From Aquabacterium sp. A7-Y (GTDB taxonomy: Bacteria > Pseudomonadota > Gammaproteobacteria > Burkholderiales > Burkholderiaceae_C): 64,000 nucleotides of DNA. Numbering within the stretch: the stretch's first letter is position 1; each line of letters starts with the position of its first letter. This document shows positions 42,201 through 49,660 of this stretch, in pieces. Location of the stretch: contig NZ_JAPFBW010000029.1 of the NCBI RefSeq assembly GCF_026153205.1, positions 1-64,000 on the forward strand, written 5' to 3'. Position numbers and translations under genes: made by a program. Under the pieces are notes generated by a model. It did not search any database. It was not told the origin of the DNA and worked only from the letters and a program-made list of their open reading frames with translations.

Positions 42201-44259
42201 TGACGCGGTAGGTGTAGCCCTTGATGTCGTAGTAGACCCAGGTCTCCTGGCCGAGGGCGTCCGTCACGTAGGTCAGGCGGATGTTCTCGTCCCACTCCAG
42301 GCGGGTGTCGAAACTGCCATCGTCGGCCCACTCGCGGATGGCCTTGGCGGTCGGCTCCGTTCCGTCATATTCAAGGTTGATGCCTCGGCCGGTGCGATCG
42401 GTGTAGCGAGTGACCAGGTGGTGCTGGTACTGATAGTCCCAGGCAGCGCCGTTTTCGTCGCGTGCCTGCACCAAGTCGCCTTGCTCGTCGTACTGGTAGG
42501 CCGCCAGCTGACGCACCAGCTGGCCGTCCTTGATTTCCCAAAGTCCGAGGATGCGGCCGGTCTTGGCATCCGGTTGGACGCCGACGTGGGCGACCGTAGT
42601 TTCGCCCTGCTTGCTCAGGATGTCGCTGAGCACCTGCTCGCCGGCGTAAGGACCTTCGGTGAGCGTGTGATCGTAGCGCAGGCCGATGGCCGCGCCGTGC
42701 AGAGCCTGGAGCGCCACGAGCCGGAAGTGCTGGTCGCCCAGCGTCTGGGCCTTGCCTTTGCAGGTGTCGACCAACTCGTAGGTTTCGCGCCAAGGGCTGG
42801 GTTCACCTTCGGGCAGCGGCTTGCCCACGTCGAGCCACAGTAGCGTGGGGCTGATGCGTGTGAGCGTGCGGTTCTCGATGGTGTCGCGGTGGCTCTGCCC
42901 GACGTCAAGCCAGGGGTAGCGGTGGCTGCGGCCGTCGGCGCCGTGGTAAACCAGCGCCCGCTGACGGCCCTTGCCCAACACGTCGATGCGGGTGCTGAAG
43001 GGTGTCAGCCAACGGGCGCCAAGGCTGCCGTCGTCGAACGCCTGGAGGTTGCTGCGGTAGGTGCGGCTCCATTCGATGGGTAGCGGTGCTTGCAGCGCGA
43101 AGTCGGTGTGGGTGAAGCTCTCGGTGCCGGTGACCAGGCTGATGGACTTGCCCGTGCTTGCGGGCGCGGGGCCCAGTGGGCAGATGTCCGGATCCCCCTC
43201 GGGCTTGGCCTGCTTGCTGACCGCCTCGACCTTGTTGCCGTGGATGTTCTCGCGCACCTGGGTGCCTTTGTCGGCGCTCATCATCACTTGCCGCGTCTTG
43301 CGGCGCTTCGCCACGGCCTGCAGGATGCTTTGCAGCAGCCACATGATGCTGCGCTCGACGTTGGGGTCTGCCAACTGGGTCAGGCTGGCCCGAAAGCCGG
43401 CCTTGGTCTGCTGCAACGTGTTGATGAGGCCCTGCACCGTGGCGCGGGCCTTCTCGGGCAGCAGGTCGGCGCCTTTAGCACCCACGTAGTTGCCGACTTG
43501 CTTGTAGGCGTTGCCGTAGTGGGTCATGCCCACCTCGGCCATGTGCTTGGCGTTGCGGCCCATCTGCTTGGCCGACTGCATCATCTCCCCAAAGAAGGAG
43601 GTGGTCTTAGGGTCATAGACGACACGTGCGGGCGGCGGTGGCGGCGTGTTGAGCTTGAACAGCGGCTCTTTGCCGAGGCTGCGCTGGAGCACGCTGATGA
43701 GCGAGTCAGCGAACTTGTCGGCCCAGTCGGCGCACTCTTTGAGCATGCCGTCGAGCTTCTGCGTCGCCTGCGTGATGAAGTCCTCCATGGAACCGCTGAT
43801 GTGGTCGGCCAGGTCCATCGCGAGAACTTCGAGCACCGCCGCACCGATGTTCTTGGCGCCGGCCGCGAAGCGGCTTCTGACGAGGTGCAGCGCGGGGCGC
43901 AGACTCATGCGCACGGCGCCCAGGGTGGGCACGATGCCGATGACGTTGATGCCGAGCGACACCCAGAGGAAGAAGTCGGCGCTCTTCTTCTTGAGGTAGC
44001 TTTCGACGATATGCACCACGTCCATCACGGCGCTGGCCAGCGCCATGATGTTGCCGAGCACGGGCAGGCTGCCGGCCACGGCGGTCAGGCGGTCGAGCGT
44101 GATGTAGTTGTCGGTCTTCTTGCGCAGCCAGGCGTCGAACTCGTTGGCGCTGGCCTGCAGGTCTTCGGGGGCTATGGTGTTCAGCGGGGCAACGGCCGTC
44201 TGCGGCTCGCGCTTGGGCGCCTGCTCTGCTTGGGCCGGCGTCTTTGTAGGCTCGGTCAT
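39271..44259 (-). CDS. T6SS-type Rhs effector with unassigned C-terminal toxin
   Basis: 1662 residues. An N-terminal region with hydrophobic helices near 60-130 (LPVLGNIMALASAVMDVVHI, then FFLWVSLGINVIGIVPTLG) precedes the Rhs entry domain (CPLGPAPASTG, FALQAPLPIEWSRTY), a long series of YD repeats and the conserved core end (YRYYDPHSGRFASRDPIGL). The tip of ~140 residues contains KYGHWWVELG, SYGWWP, GVPGDLNGQ, TPTRDPHHGDR and GQNCHTFQEKM. The His and Cys in these motifs suggest a papain-like or NlpC-type hydrolase (inference). It has no PAAR domain; a stand-alone PAAR is encoded nearby. It starts 18 bp after VgrG. Confidence 0.85.
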   Translation of the reverse strand: MTEPTKTPAQAEQAPKREPQTAVAPLNTIAPEDLQASANEFDAWLRKKTDNYITLDRLTAVAGSLPVLGNIMALASAVMDVVHIVESYLKKKSADFFLWVSLGINVIGIVPTLGAVRMSLRPALHLVRSRFAAGAKNIGAAVLEVLAMDLADHISGSMEDFITQATQKLDGMLKECADWADKFADSLISVLQRSLGKEPLFKLNTPPPPPARVVYDPKTTSFFGEMMQSAKQMGRNAKHMAEVGMTHYGNAYKQVGNYVGAKGADLLPEKARATVQGLINTLQQTKAGFRASLTQLADPNVERSIMWLLQSILQAVAKRRKTRQVMMSADKGTQVRENIHGNKVEAVSKQAKPEGDPDICPLGPAPASTGKSISLVTGTESFTHTDFALQAPLPIEWSRTYRSNLQAFDDGSLGARWLTPFSTRIDVLGKGRQRALVYHGADGRSHRYPWLDVGQSHRDTIENRTLTRISPTLLWLDVGKPLPEGEPSPWRETYELVDTCKGKAQTLGDQHFRLVALQALHGAAIGLRYDHTLTEGPYAGEQVLSDILSKQGETTVAHVGVQPDAKTGRILGLWEIKDGQLVRQLAAYQYDEQGDLVQARDENGAAWDYQYQHHLVTRYTDRTGRGINLEYDGTEPTAKAIREWADDGSFDTRLEWDENIRLTYVTDALGQETWVYYDIKGYTYRVIHADKREEWFYRDDTKKITCHVHPDGSSEHFRYDEFGNLIQHTRADGSLVHIEYDKGHRITGILDPDGGVWKRDYDLQGRLSEETDPLGHKTQYGYDQAGRVTKVTDAKGGTKKLAYTASGQLARYTDCSGRTTQWTYDERDRLVKTADAAGHETAYRYTRLTPEALQQVYQPEDFGNHPGQLEAVVHPDESEEHFYHDAEGRLLKHTDALKRTTSYSYTATGLVHERIDALGQRLGYRWDKLGRLMELRNENDQPYSFRYDPVGRLLEETGFDGKRTEYRYEEATGVLAEVVEGPVTTKLELDAMGRLQKRTATAPGRDAQIETFAYYPGGRLGEAKNEHARLQWFYDEAGNLVREHHHYLGLFFPERRTAVWKHRYNELNQRIGTTRPDGHTLEWLTYGSGHIHGLVLDGEDMLSFERDALHREVYRQQGNGLEQHQKYDPLGRLLEQQVKHSQQPRPVDISEAYQQSHSNVGAQAGIIRRYRYDQAGQLDHIEDSRRGRLAYRYDPVGRLLQATSALAKETFAFDPAGNILTPSVEDREHRKAHGRPTLPKVLDNLLKEYAGSAYSYDERGNLIERVHNGQHSTFQWDAFNRMSQAVTPQGTTSFAYDPLGRRIAKRGQRAAEDGSVSGTARTTLYGWDGNSLAFESSADPQCGVTVHYIHEPGGFVPLLQARRSEIVQLAPTTDVKALMASNGGQYATELDPLWNGDFEGETVPFSKEEIVFYQCDHLGTPQELTDHEGNVAWAAQYKAWGQAKEVISEAARKAGFTNQIRFQGQYFDEETGLHYNRYRYYDPHSGRFASRDPIGLNGGNNLHAYAPNPIGWTDRLGLTPSTKSPTKVNDITILRKDIDLSAEDKYGHWWVELGRNESYGWWPSKGVSLTETVLGVPGDLNGQRRFGGTPTRDPHHGDRSRGVNVFDVYSNDNRSSEEIQNQVRDFAKKYNGQWSWPGGQNCHTFQEKMLKELNLTTKKRPK

Positions 44260-44277
44260 GTGCTTTTTATGACGCCG

Positions 44278-47200
44278 TCAGACGGCGTGTTCCCTGAAGT
44301 CGTCGAGTGGTGCGGGGGACGGCTTGGCTGCGGCCATCGCGGGCATGCCAGGCAACCCGCCGGTCAGCTCGCTTGCAAATCCGTGCGGCAAGACGCCCGC
44401 GGCCTTTTGCACCACAGCGGGCAGGGCCTTGGACTGCGCCAGTTGCAAAGCCGGGTCGAGCAAGGCCTTTGCGCCGCTTTGCTGGACGGCCTGCACCGTG
44501 CCGAGCGCCTGCTGGGCCGTGGAGGCGATTGACGCCAACTGGCCCAGGCTAGCACCTGCCGTTGAGGCGCCGGCCGCGGTGCTCGCAAGAGAGGCCACGC
44601 CCGCGGCGCTGCCAAGGGCTCCAGAGGCCGTTCTAGCACCTTGCGAGGCGCGGACCATAGAGCCCGAGGCCGACATCGCCGAGGCACTCTCGGCAGGAGG
44701 CTCGGGTGGCCAGTTGAACTTGCCAAAGTAGCTGCCCTCGTCCCAAGTGTTGCTGGGATCTTTGCCGTAGACGATCTCCGCCATGCCCATCGGCACGCCG
44801 GCAACGGCGTTGAACCCCTTGCCGTCCAGCGCGCCGCTGCGGCTGGCCGCCTCGGAGTCCAGCACACTGAACTCGCCCTGTTTGACGCCTTGCACTCGCT
44901 CGCCGGTGGAGCGCACGTACTCGTGGAACAGCTCCAGGTTGCCCTTGGGCAGCTGGAACGTCTGCGGCAGGCTGGGCGAGCCCATGCTGGCAGGGCCGCT
45001 GTGCGAAAAGCTCGCCGCCTTGACCTGCCAGGGACCGCTGGTGCCATGCGTGATGCCGCCGCCGCTCCATTTGCTATAGCTGCCTCCACCGTTGATCAGC
45101 ACCTCTTCCTTGGCCGTGATCGTGATGCGGTTCGCGGTGTGCGTGATGTTGAGCTTGGCCAGCAGGTTGATGCTGTCCTTGAGCGCCGTGATGTCGATGT
45201 CCGAACTGGCCGCCACCAGCTTCATGCCGGCCTTGTAGGCGAACAGGCGCACGGCCTCCTTGACGCTGGCCAGCAGGCTTTTGCCGGCGCTCACGCTGGT
45301 GTGGCCGCCGCTGGTCAAGGCGTTGTGCTCGGTGCTGACGACGTGGGTCGAGCCCTGCGTGGTGGTCTGGATGCCGGCCGGGCTGGCCAGCGTCAGGTGG
45401 GGCGCCTGGTACTCGGGGAACTCACCCTGTTGCGGGTTGCCGCCCGACCCCTTGATGTCGGCGGCCTGCGCTTGCAGCGCCTTGACGACTTCGTCCTGGT
45501 CGCCCGCCTGGTGGGCCTGCGCTTCCTTGGCTGCGTCGGACAAGCTTTGGTGCAGGTCCTGGCCCTGCGTCAGACGCTCCACCGTCTCGGCCATGTCCGT
45601 GATGTGGGCGCGGGCGTTGAGGCGCTCTTCGGTCGTGACCAGCAGGCCCTGCCTCGCACGGACGGCACCGTGACCATCTGTGCGCAGTTCAAAGCCCTGG
45701 CCCCTTGCATCCTTGCGCCCGGCGGTGTCTTCGATACGGGTGATGTGGCCCAGACTCAACTGGCTGCTCTGGTGGTCGCTCCGCGCCTGGACCTGCATGC
45801 CCTGGTCGGTGTCGTCGAGCAGCACGTGGTTGCTGCGTCCGCCCGCACTGTTGCCGCCGTCCTGCGTCAGTTCGCGGCTGCGCAGCCCTGTCAGGGCACG
45901 CTGCTCGGGCAGCTTCCAGGGCGGCATGTAGGCCTGGTTATGGACGCACCCGGTCACCAGCATCCGGTCCGGATTGCCATCCAGGGCGTGAATCACCACC
46001 TCAGAGCCCACCCTGGGGTGGCTGATGAGGCCGTTCTCGCTGCCTGCCCAGTTGGTGGCCACCCGCAGCCGGCAGCTGCCGCTGTTGTCGCGGTCCCAGT
46101 GGAACTGCACCTGAATGCGGCCGTACTCGTCAACGTTCAAACTACCCGTGCCCTCCGGGCCGACGACAAGGGCCGACTGGGGAGCCAGCATCAGGCTGGG
46201 CTTGCTGTTCCAGCCGAGGCCCGGCCTCCAGACGACCTTCCTGGGCTGGCACACGAAGGTGTTCCGGTACTCCGCGACGGCCTCATCGCCTTGCAGGTAG
46301 TTGTTGCGGGCTTCGTGGCGGGCTTCGATGATGAAAAACTCGGCGTCTTCGCCGCCGTGGGCGAAGTGGTCGGCGAGCTTGAACCAGCGACCGGGCTGCA
46401 CAAAGGCGTTATTGCTATCGGCCTCGTACTGCTTGCCGCGCGCTTCGATTTCCTCCATGCGCTGGCGCGCCAGCTGTTCACCCCCCGAGCGGTCCTTGAA
46501 GCCGTAGTGCCCTTCGTAACTCTGCACGTTCAACTTGGGCACGTCGCCTTGCTCGACGATGCCGGGCATGTCGACGTGGACCGGCTGCGCTACCTTGAAG
46601 TCGAAGCTGGACACGGTGTAGCTGGCCGAGATGCCTTGCCGCTTGGGCCGCCACTGTGCGATGGCGTTTTCTTCCTGGGAGCCGGCGTTGCTGTGGAAGC
46701 GGATGTCCGGCGTCGCGCCGTCGATGGGCGCCGCGTCGAGCGTCGAGCCCCACACGACCCAGGTCTGCCCCTGCTCGCTGTGCTCGTACGAAAAGCTGTG
46801 CCCGGCGGCCTCGAGGCGGCGGCAGACGTAGTTGGCGTCGTGCTCCGACCACTGGACGGCCATCGTGAACGTCGGCTGCTCCCCGGTGACCTTCCACTCC
46901 CACACAGGCAGCGCCCCGTAGTCGGCGAACAAGACCTCCAACTGCTGCTGCAGGGTCTGGTGGTGGAACAGGCGGTTGTTCTGGCGCAGTGTGAGGAAGT
47001 GCAGCCACGGCACCAGTACGGCCTCGTAGAAGGCGATGCCGCCGTCCGTTTTGACGTGGACGAAGCTCCAAACGTACCCCGTGAAGTGCCTCAAGGTGCC
47101 GTCGGCGCGCACGAGCGACACGCACAGCTGTTTGCCCTGGAGATCTTCGAGCGGGATGTTCGCGCTGTCACTGAGGAGCTCGACGGTGTACCTGTAATTG

Positions 47201-47346
47201 CGCGACAGGGACTCGACGGCCTGCAGGCGTTCGGCCAGCAGTTCGGCCGATGGCGCATCGTCGTTGGGAAACGTCAGCCGCAGAAGGCGCGCGTGCTGGC
47301 GGCCTCCGATGAGGGCCGCCAGAGAGGTCAGAGGAGATGTGCTCAT
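44278..47346 (-). CDS. vgrG: VgrG (TssI) spike protein with extended C terminus
   Basis: About 1022 residues from the ATG at 47346; a TTG at 47421 would add 25. The gp27/gp5-like region includes VVWGSTLDAAPIDGATPDIR, QVQFHWDRDNSGSCRLRVAT, WAGSENGLISHPRVGSEVVI and the DGNPDRMLVTGCVHN box typical of VgrG. A DUF2345-type β-helix follows (VSAGKSLLASVKEAVRLFAY). The last ~170 residues are an Ala/Ser-rich helical extension (SASAMSASGSMVRASQGART) with no enzyme motif; it may contact the downstream Rhs protein. No other T6SS genes lie in the window, so this is an orphan VgrG island served by a T6SS encoded elsewhere. Confidence 0.92.
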   Translation of the reverse strand: MSTSPLTSLAALIGGRQHARLLRLTFPNDDAPSAELLAERLQAVESLSRNYRYTVELLSDSANIPLEDLQGKQLCVSLVRADGTLRHFTGYVWSFVHVKTDGGIAFYEAVLVPWLHFLTLRQNNRLFHHQTLQQQLEVLFADYGALPVWEWKVTGEQPTFTMAVQWSEHDANYVCRRLEAAGHSFSYEHSEQGQTWVVWGSTLDAAPIDGATPDIRFHSNAGSQEENAIAQWRPKRQGISASYTVSSFDFKVAQPVHVDMPGIVEQGDVPKLNVQSYEGHYGFKDRSGGEQLARQRMEEIEARGKQYEADSNNAFVQPGRWFKLADHFAHGGEDAEFFIIEARHEARNNYLQGDEAVAEYRNTFVCQPRKVVWRPGLGWNSKPSLMLAPQSALVVGPEGTGSLNVDEYGRIQVQFHWDRDNSGSCRLRVATNWAGSENGLISHPRVGSEVVIHALDGNPDRMLVTGCVHNQAYMPPWKLPEQRALTGLRSRELTQDGGNSAGGRSNHVLLDDTDQGMQVQARSDHQSSQLSLGHITRIEDTAGRKDARGQGFELRTDGHGAVRARQGLLVTTEERLNARAHITDMAETVERLTQGQDLHQSLSDAAKEAQAHQAGDQDEVVKALQAQAADIKGSGGNPQQGEFPEYQAPHLTLASPAGIQTTTQGSTHVVSTEHNALTSGGHTSVSAGKSLLASVKEAVRLFAYKAGMKLVAASSDIDITALKDSINLLAKLNITHTANRITITAKEEVLINGGGSYSKWSGGGITHGTSGPWQVKAASFSHSGPASMGSPSLPQTFQLPKGNLELFHEYVRSTGERVQGVKQGEFSVLDSEAASRSGALDGKGFNAVAGVPMGMAEIVYGKDPSNTWDEGSYFGKFNWPPEPPAESASAMSASGSMVRASQGARTASGALGSAAGVASLASTAAGASTAGASLGQLASIASTAQQALGTVQAVQQSGAKALLDPALQLAQSKALPAVVQKAAGVLPHGFASELTGGLPGMPAMAAAKPSPAPLDDFREHAV

Positions 47347-47821
47347 CCGTTGGAACGTGCCGGCGAGCGAGGGCACCGGCCTTGGAGTTGGTTCTTGAGC
47401 AGCGGACGCAACGGCGTCCAACCACCGGCCAGAAACGAGACGGCGCAGTCCCTCATTGGCATCGGAGCCCTCCCTGCAAGGCGTGCCGCCGTGTGGCTGG
47501 CAGCAATTGGATTGTGTGCAGGCAGTGTAGCCAGCAGGTCGCGCCCCAGCGCCGCACCTCCCCCGCTTTGGGGGTCTCCGGTTTGTAAATTTTCGTAGGA
47601 AAAGAGAAGGCCCGCGCTGCGATACGTGGCTTGCAGCGGCGGGCCGGAAGGCGCCCCATAGGGAGGGAAGAAATCAGGGCGCGCCGCGGAGTGTAGCGGT
47701 GGCCGGTGACAATGCGACCTGTGCTTTCTCCCCCCGTGCCCTCAACAACGTGGGGCACATGGCGACACAAGCCCGGGAACGCCGTCCGCTAAAAGCTGTG
47801 ATTCACGCCAGGGAGGACGCC
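47347..47821. other. 475-bp gap between divergent VgrG and small membrane protein genes
   Basis: It holds the VgrG upstream region and a GC hairpin at 47609-47645 (GGCCCGC-GCTGC pairing with GCAGC-GGCGGGCC, one bulge). No gene is supported. Confidence 0.5.
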
Positions 47822-48085
47822 GTGACGCTCGTTTGGATACTGTTGCTTGGCTGTCTACTTGTGCTTGCTGTAAGTTGGTACACGGATTGGCAGGTCGCAA
47901 AACTTCGGCGAGCAGGCGTCTACCCCCAGAAGGGCCACGCCACTGACGCGGACGTGACACGCCTCATCGACTTGGGCATGCCAACGTATGCCATGCGCTG
48001 CGACCGGGAGGTGCATCAAGCCAGCTTGAAGGAAGCTCGCGACTCGGTCCGCCGGCAAATGAGCACCCGCTCCACACCCCGGTAG
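47822..48085 (+). CDS. Small membrane-anchored protein with L7/L12-like C terminus
   Basis: 87 residues from a GTG at 47822, chosen for the GGAGG site directly upstream; an ATG at 47759 is possible. A single transmembrane helix near residues 2-22 (VWILLLGCLLVLAVSWY) is followed by VTRLIDLGMPTYAMRCDREV and ASLKEARDSVRR. The last motif is like the C-terminal segment of ribosomal protein L7/L12, a shape that recurs in small bacterial proteins of unknown role. No operon partner is evident. Confidence 0.6.
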   Translation: MTLVWILLLGCLLVLAVSWYTDWQVAKLRRAGVYPQKGHATDADVTRLIDLGMPTYAMRCDREVHQASLKEARDSVRRQMSTRSTPR

Positions 48086-48149
48086 CAGGACTTCCCCCGC
48101 ATTTCCCGGACCTCGGCTGCGCTTGCACGGGGCAGAGGCCCCACCAGGC

Positions 48150-48425
48150 CTAGGCTGCCAACAGGGGCAGGAAGAACCATAGCAGCGCGCCGCCCACCAG
48201 CACTGCCAGCCATGTGGCGATGGTGTCGGAGACGCGGTTGAGCAGGGAGAAGTAGGCCGCGCTGAAGGCGAGCGTGCCCAAGAAGCCCAAGGCTAGGGCC
48301 CAGCCGATCGACTCGAACATCAGCCCGAGGAGCAGCGCCAGCACCGAGTAGCCGACGGCGAAGTGCAGCGGGCGCTCGAAGCGGTGCACCAGCCAGGCGA
48401 AGCCGAGCAACAGGAGCACGGTCAT
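48150..48425 (-). CDS. Small multi-pass membrane protein
   Basis: 91 residues, three or four hydrophobic helices (TVLLLLGFAWLVHRF, FAVGYSVLALLLGLMFESIG, TWLAVLVGGALLWFFLPLL). Its ATG at 48425 overlaps the stop of the upstream small membrane gene by four bases, so the two are co-translated. No family is recognised. Confidence 0.6.
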   Translation of the reverse strand: MTVLLLLGFAWLVHRFERPLHFAVGYSVLALLLGLMFESIGWALALGFLGTLAFSAAYFSLLNRVSDTIATWLAVLVGGALLWFFLPLLAA

Positions 48426-48628
48426 GCCCGCTCCCCCGATCTGCCGAGGAGAAGGCGCTGCCCCGCAAGGAAACCCGCCAGGGCACCGACCGCCATTCCG
48501 CCGTAGAGATAAGGCAGGATCTTCTCGTAGTTGACGTCGGGGAACAGCACGGCGCTCAAGACAAGGACAAGCATGCACCCCAGGAGGGTTCCCCCGAGCA
48601 CCAACAACGCACGCAACAGGGCGCGCAT
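48422..48628 (-). CDS. Small membrane protein, first of a pair
   Basis: 68 residues from the ATG at 48628, or one more from a GTG at 48631. It has two helices (LLRALLVLGGTLLGCMLVLVL and ILPYLYGGMAVGALAGFLAG) and a short basic tail. It is translationally coupled to the next gene. The function is unknown. Confidence 0.55.
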   Translation of the reverse strand: MRALLRALLVLGGTLLGCMLVLVLSAVLFPDVNYEKILPYLYGGMAVGALAGFLAGQRLLLGRSGERA

Positions 48629-48808
48629 CACAACCCGCTCCGGGACGCGCCGACACCGCCACGTGTCCGGCGATGCTTTGCCTTGATCATCTGGTGCCCT
48701 CCCAATCTTGTGTTGCGCCGGACTCTAGAGGCTCGCGGAGAGCGCCAAGTTACAGAGTGCTGCCGGGCCTCTAGAGGCTGCGAGTCCTCGCCACCTCAAA
48801 TGCAAAAA

Positions 48809-48836
48809 GGCCCGCCCCGCGGAAGCGGGACGGGCC
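48809..48836 (-). terminator. Intrinsic terminator for the minus-strand SMI1/KNR4 gene
   Basis: A GC hairpin, GGCCCGCCCCGC/GCGGGACGGGCC, followed on the minus strand by a run of five T, downstream of the gene ending at 48956. Confidence 0.75.
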
Positions 48837-48955
48837 ATGGGTTGGTCTGTTGACGTCAAGCGTCGCCAACGATTCGGTTCGTTGAGACGTACAACGTTTA
48901 CCTCTTAAAAGATGGGCCGATGCCGTGAATAGAGCTAGTCCCCAACTCGGCTTAC

Positions 48956-49585
48956 TCAGCCCCACATCGTTTTCCATTCAAGTATCGTCGTCCCAGTGGC
49001 CGCATTCACCCACCGCTTGATCGGATCCCAAACCATCAAACCTTGTTCAAGCCGGTCGGCCATCGTGGTCAGAAGTTCGTCAAGGCTTCGTGCCACGACA
49101 ATCGGCTCGCCTGTTCCGTTGTCCTTCAGAACTTGACCACGGACGCCGGCCGGCCCTGGCTGCAAGTCGACAAGCAGCATGTTGTAGGTATTGCTGCCGC
49201 TCAATGGGATGCGGTGCGGATTCCACCACTCCGGCCGGATCTCCATGTCAGCCCAGGTCTCGTCCTCCTCTGGAAAGTTATCCATCCCGCCTGGCTGCAA
49301 CTTCAGATCGTCTGCCAATCGACACGTGCTCTGCCACTTGTACACCATCATGTCCAGGCTGCACCAACCGCCGTAGTAGAAAAAGTAGGGCCCGTGATCG
49401 ATCGTTTGGTCTGCTGCCCCGTTGTGGCGAAGGTACGCCGTCCGCACGTCCTCGGGGAACGATACCCCCAACGCTTGTTCCGCGGCGTGGATCTTTTCTA
49501 AGGAGGCGGGCGGGTTCAACGAGGCCAACACCTCTGGTGCATGGCGCTCTAGCAGAGACTCCAGCCGATCCCAAAGTTCGTTCAT
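48956..49585 (-). CDS. SMI1/KNR4-family protein
   Basis: 209 residues. The N-terminal part has the family pattern: LEKIHAAEQALGVSFPEDVR, then AYLRHNGAAD, then a SLDMMVYKWQ region and WNPHRIPLSGS. SMI1/KNR4 (SUKH) proteins are common immunity proteins against polymorphic toxins, but no toxin lies adjacent here, so it could be an orphan immunity gene gained from a toxin locus. The ATG at 49585 has GGGAG upstream; a TTG at 49588 is in frame. A terminator follows the gene. Confidence 0.8.
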   Translation of the reverse strand: MNELWDRLESLLERHAPEVLASLNPPASLEKIHAAEQALGVSFPEDVRTAYLRHNGAADQTIDHGPYFFYYGGWCSLDMMVYKWQSTCRLADDLKLQPGGMDNFPEEDETWADMEIRPEWWNPHRIPLSGSNTYNMLLVDLQPGPAGVRGQVLKDNGTGEPIVVARSLDELLTTMADRLEQGLMVWDPIKRWVNAATGTTILEWKTMWG

Positions 49586-49660
49586 CAAGGCTCCCTTTCA
49601 GTTGGTTGCCGCGCCGGTCCGCTTGCCCAAGTACCGCGGCAGCTACGCTCGGTTCTCGGC

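Noticed and set aside
47347-47421. TTG start at 47421 for VgrG
   Set aside because: It adds 25 residues without VgrG similarity and lacks a ribosome-binding site; the ATG at 47346 is preferred.
44641-47598. Long plus-strand open frame of 985 codons antisense to VgrG
   Set aside because: It is a high-G+C shadow of the VgrG gene in another frame; it has no ribosome-binding site or recognisable domain.
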